A stretch of DNA of 64,000 nt from CBDCVO01 sp965223085 (GCA_965223085.1 OZ244981.1:744001-808000), one strand, 5' to 3'; shown: positions 41,939-51,247, numbered from the stretch's first letter. Notes: generated by a model not told the origin, from the sequence alone. Translations and numbers: made by a program.

Positions 41939-44302
41939 ATGCTGGCGATCGATAAAAAACTCTGGCGCGAACTTTGGGGCATGCGGCTGCAGGCGCTGGC
42001 AATTGCCATGGTGATAATCAGCGGCGTTTCCATCTTCGTCATGTCCCTGAGTACACTCGACTCGCTGTTTGAAACCCGCCGAACCTATTACAGTGAGCAG
42101 CACTTTGCCGAGGTATTCGCCTCACTCAAGCGCGCCCCGTTATCACTGGTGAAACGCATCGAAGAACTCGCTGGGGTCGATAAGGTCGAGACCCGCGTTG
42201 TGGCCTATGTGAATCTCGACGTGGCCGGATTTACCGATCCGGTCAGCGGCCATTTGATCTCACTACCGGAGAACAGTCGTGGGTTGTTGAATCAGATCTA
42301 CCTGCGTGAAGGCCGTTTGTTAGAACCGGGGCGCGATAGCGAGGTGCTGGTAGTGGAAGAGTTTGCCAAAGCACATCGACTGCAACCGGGTGACAAGCTG
42401 CACGCCACCATCAATGGTCGGCGCAAGACGCTGACCATCGTCGGCATTGCCTTGTCGCCAGAATACATTTATCAGATCGCTCCGGGCGCTATGTTCCCAG
42501 ATCACAAGCGCTACGGCGTGTTCTGGATGGCGCGCAACCCACTCGCCGCTGCCTACGATATGGATGGCGCGTTTAACGATGTCAACTTGACGATCACGCC
42601 GGGTACGCATGTCGAGACCCTGTTGGATCAACTCGACAATCTGTTGAAGCCCTATGGTGGCATCGGTGCTTTCGCGCGCAAGGATCAACTCTCCAACCGC
42701 TTTTTGTCGGAAGAACTCAAGCAACAGCAAACCATTGCCACAGTGTTTCCGGTGATCTTCTTCGGGGTGGCCGCCTTTCTGTTGAACGTCGTGTCGAGCC
42801 GGCTCATTAGCCTCGAGCGCGAACAGGTGGCCGCGCTGAAAGCGTTTGGTTACAGCGATTGGGCGGTGGGACTGCACTATGCGAAGCTGGTGGTGATGAT
42901 CGTCGTCCTCGGCATTGTCCTTGGCGCGATTGTGGGGGTCTGTCTCGGCAAGGGCATGAGCAATATCTATATGCACCTGTATAGCCTCCCTTACATGATC
43001 TACGTCCTCAAACCACAGGTAGTGCTGGCAGCGGCGTTCATCAGTATCGCGGTTGCCCTGCTCGGCGCGATGTATGCGGTGCGCAACGCGGCCAAGCTGC
43101 CGCCGGCCCAGGCGATGCGACCGCAACCACCTGCCATCTATCACGCCACGGTGGTGGAACGCTTTGGCCTGCAGCGCTGGTTTTCCCAGCCGACTCGCAT
43201 GATCCTGCGCCATATCGAACGCCGCCCCTTCAAGTCGCTGTTGACCATGCTGGGGATAGCCATGGCCTGCGCGATCATCATGGTGTGCGGCTTTCAGGAA
43301 GGCGCCATCGATTACATGGTGGAGGTCCAATACGGTATGAGCCAGCGCGAGGATCTCATGGTCATTTACACCGAACCCAGCTCGCAGCGCTCGCTTTATT
43401 CCTTGCAGAGTCTGCAGGGGGTGGAACAGGTTGAAGGTTTTCGCAGCGTGCCGGCCAAACTGCAGTTCCAGCATCGCAGATACCGGGCCGCGGTCAACGG
43501 CATCGAACCGGGCGGCCACCTGATGCGCCTGCTGAATACCGAATTGAAACCGATCCACGTGCCCAGCGAAGGCGTCGTGCTGACTGACTACCTCGCTGAG
43601 ATCCTACAGATTCAACCCGGCGATCTATTGACCATCGAGGTGCTGGAAAGTAACCGCCCCATCGTGCAGGTGCCGGTCGTCGGCACCGCGAAGCAGTACC
43701 TGGGGGTTAACGCCTACATGCAGCGCGAGGCGTTGAATCGGCTGTTGAAGGAAGGTCACGCGCTCACCGGTGCGTTGCTGACGGTGGATGACCGTTACCA
43801 GCGCGACGTGCATGCCGAGCTCAAGCAGATGCCGCGCATCGCCGGGGTGGTGGAGCACGACACGGCTATCCAGACCTTTTACGATACCCTGGCGGAAACC
43901 ATCCTTTTCTTTACGCTTATCACGACCATCCTTGGTGCCACCATTTCGTTCGGTGTAGTGTACAACAGCATGCGCATCGCGCTGTCGGAACGCAATCGCG
44001 AACTGGCCAGCCTGCGCGTGCTCGGTTTCGAACGCGACGAGGTGGCGTATATCGTGCTGGGAGAGTTCGCGTTGCTGACCCTGGTGGCGATCCCCACCGG
44101 CCTGCTTATCGGTTATGGTCTCTGCGCCTACCTCGCGTCCCAGTTCGGCACCGATCTGTATCGCGTGCCGCTAGTGCTGGGCATCCGAGTGTACGCGCTC
44201 GCTGCGTTGGTGGTGATCGTATCGGCCGTCATTTCCGGTTGGATGATCCGGCGCAACTTGGCACATCTCGATATAGTGGCAGTACTGAAGACCAAGGAGT
44301 AA
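41939..44302 (+). CDS. ABC transporter permease, duplicated FtsX-like domains
   Basis: 787 residues. An N-terminal helix and a large periplasmic domain (MacB_PCD-like, about 40-260) are followed by three helices (ATVFPVIFFGVAAFLLNVVS ... VVMIVVLGIVLGAIVGVCL). A second unit follows from about 420 (KSLLTMLGIAMACAIIMVCG ... ETILFFTLITTILGATISFG ... LLTLVAIPTGLLIGYGL). Two FtsX-type halves in one chain suggest that a single polypeptide forms the full pore. It is an inner-membrane protein partnered with the ATPase before it and the adaptor after it; the substrate is unknown, possibly lipid-like or antimicrobial molecules. The stop TAA sits inside the AAGGAGTAAG that forms the next gene's ribosome binding site. 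Confidence 0.93.
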   Translation: MLAIDKKLWRELWGMRLQALAIAMVIISGVSIFVMSLSTLDSLFETRRTYYSEQHFAEVFASLKRAPLSLVKRIEELAGVDKVETRVVAYVNLDVAGFTDPVSGHLISLPENSRGLLNQIYLREGRLLEPGRDSEVLVVEEFAKAHRLQPGDKLHATINGRRKTLTIVGIALSPEYIYQIAPGAMFPDHKRYGVFWMARNPLAAAYDMDGAFNDVNLTITPGTHVETLLDQLDNLLKPYGGIGAFARKDQLSNRFLSEELKQQQTIATVFPVIFFGVAAFLLNVVSSRLISLEREQVAALKAFGYSDWAVGLHYAKLVVMIVVLGIVLGAIVGVCLGKGMSNIYMHLYSLPYMIYVLKPQVVLAAAFISIAVALLGAMYAVRNAAKLPPAQAMRPQPPAIYHATVVERFGLQRWFSQPTRMILRHIERRPFKSLLTMLGIAMACAIIMVCGFQEGAIDYMVEVQYGMSQREDLMVIYTEPSSQRSLYSLQSLQGVEQVEGFRSVPAKLQFQHRRYRAAVNGIEPGGHLMRLLNTELKPIHVPSEGVVLTDYLAEILQIQPGDLLTIEVLESNRPIVQVPVVGTAKQYLGVNAYMQREALNRLLKEGHALTGALLTVDDRYQRDVHAELKQMPRIAGVVEHDTAIQTFYDTLAETILFFTLITTILGATISFGVVYNSMRIALSERNRELASLRVLGFERDEVAYIVLGEFALLTLVAIPTGLLIGYGLCAYLASQFGTDLYRVPLVLGIRVYALAALVVIVSAVISGWMIRRNLAHLDIVAVLKTKE

Positions 44303-44305
44303 GTC

Positions 44306-45505
44306 GTGCGTCTCCCGTTGACTAAACATCCCGGTATCCCCGCCATCACTGTCGTGGTGATCGGCCTGCTGATATGGGGTTTCTGGCCCCGACCGGTCCC
44401 GGTGGAACTGGTCGAGGCCCAACGCGCTTCCATGACCGTGACCATCGAGGAGGAAGGCCAGACGCGGGTCGTTGACCGCTTCATCATTTCGGCTCCGGTT
44501 GACGGAGTCGCCTGCCGGGTGCAACTGGACGTGGGCGATATGGTGCAGGCAGGCCAGACCCTGCTGAGCATTTCGCCGCTGGAATCGCGGGTGCTGGATT
44601 CGCGCAGCCGGGCCGAGGCCGAGGCGCTGGTGGCGGCGGCGAGATCCGCGCTGGAACTGGCACGACAACAGGCCGACGCTGCTGGGGCCAGCGCCAATTT
44701 CAAGCGCAGCGAGATCAAACGCCTCACACCGCTGGCGGAGCAGGGGGTGATCTCGAGTGCTGCGTTCGACAAAGCGCGGATGGAGTTGCTCACCGCCGAA
44801 GCCTCTTTACGTAGTGCCAACCACGCGGTGGAAGTCGCTAAATATGAACAACGGGCGGCCGAGACGGCGCTCAAGTATTCCGCCGGTACCGTGACCGGCG
44901 ACCCGGCAATACGTGTGCCGGTAAAGTCCCCGATAACCGGCAGGATCCTTCAAATGCCGCATGAATGCGAGGGCCCGGTGACCACCGGGCAGGAGCTGCT
45001 GGTGGTGGGTGACCCCTCGTTACTGGAGGTGGTGGTGGATCTTTTGACCGCCGATGCGGTCAAAGTCAACCCGGGGATGAAAGTCCGTTTTGACCGCTGG
45101 GGTGGAGACGAACCACTGGAAGGCCAGATACGGGCGATCGAACCCTTCGGCTTCACCAAGATCAGCGCGCTGGGAGTCGAGGAACAGCGGGTCAATGTGA
45201 TCGCCGATTTCGTTTCGCCCAAGGAAGACTGGCAGCGCCTGGCCGACGGTTACCGGGTGGAAGCACGCTTTGTGATCTGGGAGGAAGAGGATGTGTTGCA
45301 GGTGCCAGCCAGCAGTCTGTTTCGATTAAATGGTGGCTGGGCGTTGTTCCGAGCGGAGAACGGGCGGGCGCGCCAGCGGGTGGTGAAGATAGGGCAACGC
45401 ACCGGTTTGCTTGCACAAATCCTAGAGGGGCTGGAAACAGGGGATAAGGTCGTGAATCATCCGAGTGATGAGGTGGCCGACGGGGTGAGGATTCGGGAAA
45501 GGTAA
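44306..45505 (+). CDS. Membrane fusion protein (HlyD/MFP adaptor) of the ABC efflux unit
   Basis: 399 residues. An N-terminal anchor helix (GIPAITVVVIGLLIWGFW) is followed by a lipoyl half (VDRFIISAPVDGVACRVQLDVGDMVQAGQTLLSI) and a helical hairpin of about 100 residues (SRAEAEALVAAARSALELARQQAD...). The second lipoyl half is VPVKSPITGRILQMPHECEGPV, then beta-barrel and membrane-proximal domains. Start is GTG with AAGGAG 8 bases before it. No outer-membrane TolC-type gene is present, so a chromosomally distant partner is probably used. It completes the operon with the permease and ATPase. Confidence 0.93.
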   Translation: MRLPLTKHPGIPAITVVVIGLLIWGFWPRPVPVELVEAQRASMTVTIEEEGQTRVVDRFIISAPVDGVACRVQLDVGDMVQAGQTLLSISPLESRVLDSRSRAEAEALVAAARSALELARQQADAAGASANFKRSEIKRLTPLAEQGVISSAAFDKARMELLTAEASLRSANHAVEVAKYEQRAAETALKYSAGTVTGDPAIRVPVKSPITGRILQMPHECEGPVTTGQELLVVGDPSLLEVVVDLLTADAVKVNPGMKVRFDRWGGDEPLEGQIRAIEPFGFTKISALGVEEQRVNVIADFVSPKEDWQRLADGYRVEARFVIWEEEDVLQVPASSLFRLNGGWALFRAENGRARQRVVKIGQRTGLLAQILEGLETGDKVVNHPSDEVADGVRIRER

Positions 45506-46120
45506 TTTGCAGATGCCTCGAGATGCTGTACGGGAATGTACGAGCGTCCCAAAAGGACAAAAAATCTCGAGGTGTTGTGACGACTCTCGGCGTCACCCTT
45601 CAAATAGTTGGCCCGGAAAATACACCAATAAATGGACAAAAAGCCGCTGTGCTCCGATAAGACTCAAGTGCCTAAGTCTCGGCGGCAGTTGGGCTTACGT
45701 GTTGCCTTGCTTGACCAATGTTTTCGTTGCGGTGCTGAAAGATGCGATCGACTGCGCAGTTGTGGAGTACAACAAGCTCGAATATTCCTAACACGCATAC
45801 GCGGGTTAGCCTTAGCGTTGTGATACACCTAAAAGCTATTGTATCTAACGGCGGGTAATCGTTGCGGTGCCTACGATCAAGCGAATGTCGAAAAAGAAAT
45901 TCTGGTCCGCTTGCCCACAGTGCTGGATATTTTTCTCGGACCCCAATTATAAATCGAAGCTAGCCGGCTTTATTTATAGAACAAATTTATCGCGTACGTC
46001 AGCAATCCGGAGACCGTCGACATTGCGCAAATGCCGTTCTGTCGCACCGGAGAAGCGTTCTATTAAGGACGGAGGACGAATCCCGTTCGAATTAATCCGC
46101 TCGTCCTGAAATTAATCATT
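45506..46120. other. Gene-free stretch
   Basis: About 615 bases after the efflux operon hold only short frames without ribosome binding sites or recognisable motifs. One stretch (45892-46000, KKKFWSACPQCWIFFSDPNY) looks vaguely like a zinc-ribbon fragment but is not supported. The next recognisable sequence is the protein tail at 46121. Confidence 0.4.
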
Positions 46121-46425
46121 TCATCGCTGCTTCGAAATCTTCCAAAGTGGAATCAAGCCGCCCAATAGGAAACAAATTCCTCCCGAAATTGGCACCGTCG
46201 TTGGTGTGATCGATAGTGTTAGCGGATTGAGCACGCTCGACGTAACGCTAGCCGAGTTGTCAAGCGGTTCGATATCGAATGAAACGTTCAGCGTTTTAAA
46301 CAATTCAATCGACGGGATAGACGGGTCACTGAACTTCTCTGCTGCAGCTGTACCGTTGAAATTGAGACCGTACCAGTGGTCGTCTGTCATCGCGATTATA
46401 AATATGAAGCTTTCATTGAAACTAC
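46121..46425 (-). pseudogene. C-terminal fragment of a PEP-CTERM-like exported protein
   Basis: The last 95 codons read GLNFNGTAAAEKFSD ... LSITPTTVPISGGICFLLGGLIPLWKISKQR. A short VPxSGG motif, a hydrophobic helix and a basic end form the tripartite signal cleaved by exosortases (VPLPA/PEP-CTERM style). The preceding Asn/Ser/Thr-rich beta sequence suits a secreted matrix protein. Upstream, the frame runs into an unrelated transposase fragment at about 46426, so the rest of the gene has been replaced. No exosortase gene is in the window. Confidence 0.6.
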
Positions 46426-46571
46426 ACTGATCCGCAAAGGATGACGTTGATGAGATCACCCTCGGCGCCTTTGAGGTAATTGGGGTGTAGAAGCCCGTCA
46501 TTTTTCATGCGGCCGATGACCTGTTCGATGGCATTACTCCGTTTCAACTCGCGTCGAATGCTGTTGGTCAC
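46422..46571 (-). pseudogene. IS5-like transposase C-terminal remnant
   Basis: The minus strand encodes SIRRELKRSNAIEQVIGRMK and then NDGLLHPNYLKGAEGDLINV, ending in a stop at 46422-46424. RRELKRRSAIEPVIGHxKxxxxxxRNYLKGxxGDxINAVL is the C-terminal catalytic-Glu region of IS5/IS1182-type transposases. Both ends are cut: by the PEP-CTERM-like tail on one side and by the IS21 fragment on the other. Confidence 0.75.
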
Positions 46572-46860
46572 TCCGCGATTTCAGCAACCTTCCGATGAGC
46601 CTGCTTGAGGTGTGCAATGTCGTGCCACAGCGCCTGGTAGCGGGCCTCGAGCCAGTCCTCGCTCCAGTCGAACTGAAAGGCCTGGCCCGGCGCAAATACA
46701 GGGGCACATAAGCGCCGCGGCTTGCCTGGCGGGCGCGTTCCCGTTCGCGTTACCGCCAGTCGCGGGTGAAGGCCGCGACGCGATCGTAGGACCCGTCGAA
46801 CCGAGCGCGACCAGATCCCGGTTCAGCTGTTTCAAGTTAGGGCGGCGCGAGTATAGAAGA
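46572..46860 (-). pseudogene. istA: IS21-family istA remnant
   Basis: Minus-strand reading gives FDGSYDRVAAFTRDWR, a TAA, then RERERARQASRGAYVPLYL and, after another frameshift, FAPGQAFQFDWSEDWLEARY. The order GxYDRVxAFxRxWR ... RGxxVPLxFAPGExFQFDWSED is diagnostic of IstA. At least one stop and one indel are present. The tail (LWHDIAHLKQAHRKVAEIAE) is not typical and may belong to the neighbouring IS. Confidence 0.75.
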
Positions 46861-46949
46861 TATAGACGCCCCCTCTTGACCCGAGGGCTCCCATCGGTGA
46901 TGGATACCTCAAGTGGTTGGCTGGCCACTGATACAATACAGGAGGCGTC

Positions 46950-47870
46950 TTGGAACAGAATGTAATTTCTGTTGGAATTGATGTCGACGACGTGCGCTAC
47001 CACGGGTCAGCGCTGGAAAAGCGGACCGGTGAGGTACTGGATTTTGAGAGTCGACCGACCTTGAAGGGCTTGGTGCAGCGACTCGAGAAAGTTCATCGGT
47101 ACTTTAGCGGTGCGGCTCTGAAGCTGTGCTATGAAGCGTCCTACGTTGGTTTCTCGGTGCAGCGCGCCCTTAAAGGCCGAGGGTATCACTGCGACGTGGT
47201 GGTGCGGTCGAGTATTCCTCGGCGCGGTGGGAAATCGGTGAAGACGGATCGACTCGATGCGACAGAGCTGGCCGAGTTTTATGCGAATGATTTGTTGACG
47301 GTCGTGATAGAGCCCGATGCGCAAGTCGAACAAGATCGCGATCTGTTGAGGTCGAGGCAGCAACTCATACAGCTGCAAGGTTCGCTACGCCGACACATCG
47401 GGTCGTTGTTACGCCGCAATGGTCTTCACTACAAAGCCGAGACCGCGCGCAAGACCCATTGGCAAACGCATCACTACGGTTGGCTGGACAGGACGATCGA
47501 GGGCTGTTCGGGGAGCCTGAAGACCAATCTTGAATTGCTGGTCCGTCAACTGAAGAGTCTTGACGACATCCTGGCCGCATACGGCAAGGAAGTGGAAGCG
47601 CTGGCAGAGACAGAGCGATACCGAGAGCCTGTCAAGGCGCTCACCCGTTAGAAGGGCATCAAGCATCTGTTTGCCGTGACCATGATCACCGAGACCGGTG
47701 ATGTGAAACGCTTCGCCCATCCGCGGCAATTGACTTCCTGGATGGGCATGGACAGGCGGGAATATGCGTCTGGCGGCAGATCAAACCGCTTGGGTATCAC
47801 CCGACAAGGCAACCGCTAGCTGCGCACGGCATTTGTCGAGGCCAATCAGCGTGGCTACCAAACAACGAAG
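46950..47870 (+). pseudogene. IS110-family transposase with two in-frame TAG codons
   Basis: From ATG 46950 (GVSIDxxK-like block is ISVGIDVDDVRYHG) the frame covers the DEDD N-terminal domain (RGGKSVKTDRLDATELAEFY) and a coiled linker to TAG 47649-47651. It then reads KGIKHLFAVTMITETGDVKR and FAHPRQLTSWMGMDRREYAS, to TAG 47816-47818, and on as LRTAFVEANQRGYQTTKLNK. The Transposase_20 domain is thus present but interrupted, and the C-terminus is replaced near 47900 by the left end of the next IS110 element. It is clearly dead. Confidence 0.88.
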
Positions 47871-48006
47871 TTGAACAAGGATATTCGGGCCAGGCGTGTG
47901 AATACCAAGCCGATGGTATGGACCCATCCCACTGGCTTGTACGGCCCATTATGGCCACCATGGAGAAGTGAGTTTCCATGGACGAATCCGAATGGGAGGG
48001 TCCGAG

Positions 48007-49024
48007 ATGAAGGGTACAACGATTGGTATCGATTTGGCGAAACAAGTGATGCACGCAGTAGCGATTGACGAGTCTGGGAAAGAGCTATGGCGCAAGCGTT
48101 ACCGTCGTAAAGATTTGCTGGCGGCGCTGGCGCAGTTGCCGCCGTCGGTGGTGGCGATGGGGTGTGGTGGTGCAGCGCATTACTACGGTCGTTCGATAGA
48201 GGCGCTGGGCCACGAGGCGAAACTGGTGCTACCGCAGCATGTGACGGCGTACCGACAAGGGAACAAGCATGACTACAACGATGCGCGGGCGATAGCGCAG
48301 GCATCGGGTCGTGACGAGGTTCGGCCGGTCCCGGTGAAGACGGTGGCGGAGCAGGAAGTACAGGGTTTACATCGGCTCCGCACGGGCTATGTGTGTGAAC
48401 GCACGGCGCTGGTGAACCAATGGCGTGGGCTGGTGGCGGAGTACGGCTATGTGATGCCCCGCGGCGTCGATAACTTTCGTCGTCGAGCGCCGGAGGTTTT
48501 GGTATCGCTCGAGGGCGAGGTGAGTGAGACCTGGCGGGATTGGCTGCAATGGCAATTAGACTGGTTACGGTCGGTGGAAGCGCAGATAAAGGACTTGGAG
48601 CGCGCCTTGCGGGCCCATGAGCGGCGAGATGCGCGTGCCGGGTTGCTGGTACGGGAATTGGCTGGCGTGGGGACTGTTGACGGCGACGGCCCTGGTGTCA
48701 CGGATAGGAGATGGCGGTCAGTTCGGTCGTGGACGTGACTGTGCGGCGTGGTTGGGCCTGGTGCCGAAACAGCACAGTACGGGCGGCAAGACGCGGATGC
48801 TGGGGATCAGCAAACGGGGCGACACGTATTTGCGAACGTTGATGACCCATGGTGGTCGCACAGTGGTCAGACACGCTCGGCGCAAGAGCAACCCGTTCAG
48901 CCAATGGGTGAACCGGTTGCGGGAACGCCGCGGCGAGAACGTGGCGGCGGTAGCGGTAGCAAACAAGAATGCCCGAATGGCATGGGCGTTGTTGCGTAAA
49001 CAGGCGGCTGGCCAGATAGTCTGA
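48007..49024 (+). pseudogene. IS110-family transposase, one-base frameshift near 48685
   Basis: ATG 48007 (preceded by GGGAGGG) begins KGTTIGIDLAKQVMHAVAID, with the catalytic Asp in GIDLAK and KHDYNDARAIAQAS further on. After LLVRELAGVG one extra base shifts the frame. The +1 frame continues LLTATALVSRIGDGGQFGRG and RDCAAWLGLVPKQHSTGGKT, to KNARMAWALLRKQA at 49024. Deleting one base in GTGGGGACTG restores the complete transposase of about 338 residues. Downstream DNA to about 49430 is the typical long non-coding end of such elements. Confidence 0.88.
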
Positions 49025-49448
49025 GCCCTGGCATGAAGGATTGATACTGATACCTATCACGAGTTTGCAAAGACAACAGTGAACATGGCGACATTGGTCA
49101 CACCGACAGGCGGAAGACCCGTTGGATCCCTCGGCGAAGCGATTCAGACCGTCAAGCCGGTTGGGACCGCCTGTGCGGCTTACCATGAAGGCCTGGGGCC
49201 GCAACGTCGCCCCGTCAACGGGCCGAATATACGGACGCAGACTGATCCCTCGTCACACACTGATGTCCTTGCAATACGGGATGGGTCCATATACGGAATA
49301 CATGGCCATTGCCGATCGCTGTTTACGCCGGCTGAGCAAGAAGGGAAATCGCTTGCCGTTGGCTGGGAAACATCCGAACAAACCGAATCTGCCAGTATAA
49401 GCAGGCCACTTTCTAGAAATAGTTTAGAGTAGAAAGTGAGTTCATGAG
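49025..49448. other. Non-coding 3' end of the IS110 element
   Basis: No gene is called. Two overlapping plus-strand frames (to 49400 and 49432) share their sequence with the IS110 downstream region and lack ribosome binding sites. The element boundary cannot be placed exactly because IS110 members have no clear inverted repeats. Confidence 0.4.
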
Positions 49449-49740
49449 ATGTTGGAGAATAATCATTCAATGACTGAAGAGAAACCGGGTTCAAGCGATG
49501 AAACGCCTGATCCGCAGGTCAAATCGAAGACGAACCGACGTGCCTTTACGGTGGCTTACAAGCTGTCGATTTTAGAACAAGCCGATCTGTGCCAAGGTCA
49601 CGGTGAGGTCGGTGCGCTATTGCGCCGTGAAGGTCTGTATTCATCCCACTTAAGCACCTGGCGTCGGTTACGGCGTGAGGGAACGCTGCAGGCACTGAAG
49701 AACAACAAGCGTGGCCCCACACCAACGCTAGATCTGACCG
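49449..49740 (+). pseudogene. IS3-family orfA fragment fused to foreign DNA
   Basis: The first 97 codons encode NRRAFTVAYKLSILEQADLC, then GEVGALLRREGLYSSHLSTW and RRLRREGTLQALKNNKRGPT. This is the helix-turn-helix OrfA of one IS3 branch; the ALLRREGLYSSHLSTWRR motif is diagnostic. At about 49740 (LDLTDR) the sequence changes abruptly to very GC-rich DNA while staying open by chance, giving a false fusion to 49973. Confidence 0.85.
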
Positions 49741-49973
49741 ACCGGCGCGGTGCGCTCCGTCACGCCACCCGGGGCCCCGGCCCTCTCCTCTGGCTCTACG
49801 CAGCCCGCACCATCGCCGCCGCCATGTGGCGACGGCTGTTCGGCTCCGACCGCCGGCCCGGTCCCGACGACTTGGCCACGGTAGCCGAGATCCGGCGCGT
49901 GCTCAAGCAACCGAAACGGTCGGCAACGGCAACCTCAACCGCGGCTCCGAGCCAAGCAGGCCGGCGGCGATGA
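49741..49973 (+). pseudogene. C-terminal stub of a GC-rich foreign gene
   Basis: Codons from 49741 read GPGPLLWLYAARTIAAAMWR and RLFGSDRRPGPDDLATVAEI, then RRVLKQPKRSATATSTAAPS. The frame ends TGA overlapping the sulfotransferase ATG (GCGATGA), as in a natural operon, so this is probably the real C-terminus of the gene that preceded the sulfotransferase in the donor. It resembles the tail of a glycosyltransferase, which is only a guess. Confidence 0.5.
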
Positions 49974-50965
49974 CGACATCGCTACATCCGACCCGGCCGC
50001 CGGTGACCACTCCCTGGTCGGGCGAGACCGAGATCTTCATCGGCGGCTGCGAACGCTCCGGCACCACCCTGTTGGGTCGCCTGATTGCCGAGACGGCAGG
50101 ACTAACCGCGGTGCCCGAGGCGTTCTTCCTCCACGAAGCTCTGGCCCTGATCGAGACCGGACGTCGCCCAAGGTCGGGCTGGCGGACGGCAACCTGGGGA
50201 CTGAACGACGGGATTCGACCACCGGCCGGCAGCACCGCGGAGGATCTCGCCCGCTGGTTCCGCTCCCTCTGCCGTCACTACAACCGCCACGTCGCCGGGA
50301 ACCAGCACTATCAGGGCTTCGTCGAGAACTCCCCGGCCGCCCTGCACAGTTTCCCGCTGCTGCGACGCGGCTTCGGGGATCACATCAAGATGATCACCAT
50401 CATCCGCGACGGTCGGGCGGTCTACAGTTCGTGGCGGCGGACCGACTTCGGGCCGGCCACCGCGGCCGCCGCGGCCGAACAATGGTCACGAGACGCCCTG
50501 CTCTCGGACCACCTGGCCCGGACGAACCCCGGCCGAATCGTCTGCATCCGCTACGAGGACCTGATCGCCGACGGTCGCGCTTGCGTTCAAGCGGCTCTGG
50601 CCGAGCTCGGTGTGGCCGCCCTCGACGACTGCTCAATGACGCCCCCGGCGGCGAAGGCGGCGCAAGCAACGACGGTCGACGAGTACGCCCGGCGCCACCA
50701 CGCTCTGGTCGACAAGGCACCCGATCCGGGGCGGGCCGACGGCTGGCGCTCGGAGCTACCAGAGTCGGAACAGATCATGTTCACCCGGAACGCCTATGCA
50801 GTCCTCCACTCCCTCGGTTACGACGTCGAAGGTCGGCTGCCCGACATTCGTCCGTCGCCGCTGGGCCGCATCGGCCGGCAGTTGGCCGAACCCCTGCTCC
50901 AGCTCACCAAGGTGTCGCGACGGGCCGGCCGCCAGGCCATTCGCCGCCTGCTTCCCGGTCGCTGA
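49970..50965 (+). CDS. Sulfotransferase family protein, GC-rich foreign origin
   Basis: 331 residues. The 5'-phosphosulfate loop is IFIGGCERSGTTLLGRLIAE (about residues 22-41), and the 3'-phosphate-binding block is MITIIRDGRAVYSSWRRTD with Arg and Ser in place. ENSPAALHSFPLLRRGFGDHI and IRYEDLIADG complete the Sulfotransfer_1/3 fold. It would move sulfate from PAPS to a sugar, lipid or peptide. Codons are strongly G/C-ending (CGG, GCC, GAC), pointing to a high-GC donor such as an actinobacterium. It overlaps the previous stub by the ATGA arrangement and has no host neighbours of related function. Whether it is expressed here is unknown. Confidence 0.9.
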   Translation: MTTSLHPTRPPVTTPWSGETEIFIGGCERSGTTLLGRLIAETAGLTAVPEAFFLHEALALIETGRRPRSGWRTATWGLNDGIRPPAGSTAEDLARWFRSLCRHYNRHVAGNQHYQGFVENSPAALHSFPLLRRGFGDHIKMITIIRDGRAVYSSWRRTDFGPATAAAAAEQWSRDALLSDHLARTNPGRIVCIRYEDLIADGRACVQAALAELGVAALDDCSMTPPAAKAAQATTVDEYARRHHALVDKAPDPGRADGWRSELPESEQIMFTRNAYAVLHSLGYDVEGRLPDIRPSPLGRIGRQLAEPLLQLTKVSRRAGRQAIRRLLPGR

Positions 50966-50967
50966 CC

Positions 50968-51018
50968 ATGCCGGGTCGATCGGTTCTCGTCGCCGGCCTG
51001 TTGCGAGCCGGGACGCCG
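50968..51018 (+). pseudogene. Truncated start of a third GC-rich gene
   Basis: ATG 50968 lies two bases after the sulfotransferase stop and reads MPGRSVLVAGLLRAGTPVEY before composition changes at about 51018 (GAGTATAGGAAGCATAAAG). It is probably the cut-off beginning of the next gene of the donor operon. The 20 residues give no family. Confidence 0.4.
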
Positions 51019-51247
51019 GTCGAGTATAGGAAGCATAAAGCGCCTGTTCGGTCCGCACGAGTCTGGGTGTGTACCCGTCGGACCGACCACCGGGCCAACG
51101 GTCTGAATAGCGGCGTGGCGGTGAAACACCGTTTGGCGCCCGAACTCGGGTTAGCGGGGCGGTCGTCGAAGTCGTTTCGGTGCACACGGCCGGCCAACGC
51201 CATTGCCGCGCCGCTGACAGCACGGCCCAGACTTGGTTTCCGTGGCG
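51019..51247. other. Unassigned IS end sequence
   Basis: No gene is seen. It probably belongs to the non-coding end of the IS91-like remnant that follows, but no terminal motif could be identified. Confidence 0.3.

Noticed and set aside
41342..42103. 253-codon frame antisense to the ABC ATPase
   Set aside because: The plus strand carries all ATPase motifs; the minus frame has none and spans the junction of two genes.
42320..43558. 412-codon open frame antisense to the ABC permease
   Set aside because: It mirrors the codon pattern of the permease, is rich in His/Gln/Asp as expected from a reverse frame, has no ribosome binding site and no recognisable family.
29924..47870. Repeated in-frame TAG codons (30161, 38775, 47649, 47816 and before 7975) as possible amber recoding
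   Set aside because: Intact genes in the window use TAG as a true stop (for example the HtrA-like gene and the enoyl-CoA hydratase at 36729), and most of the interrupted genes carry other damage such as truncation or frameshift. Ordinary pseudogene decay explains them.
49449..49973. A single 174-residue protein
   Set aside because: The first half is an IS3 OrfA and the second half is from a GC-rich donor; the open frame across the junction is chance.
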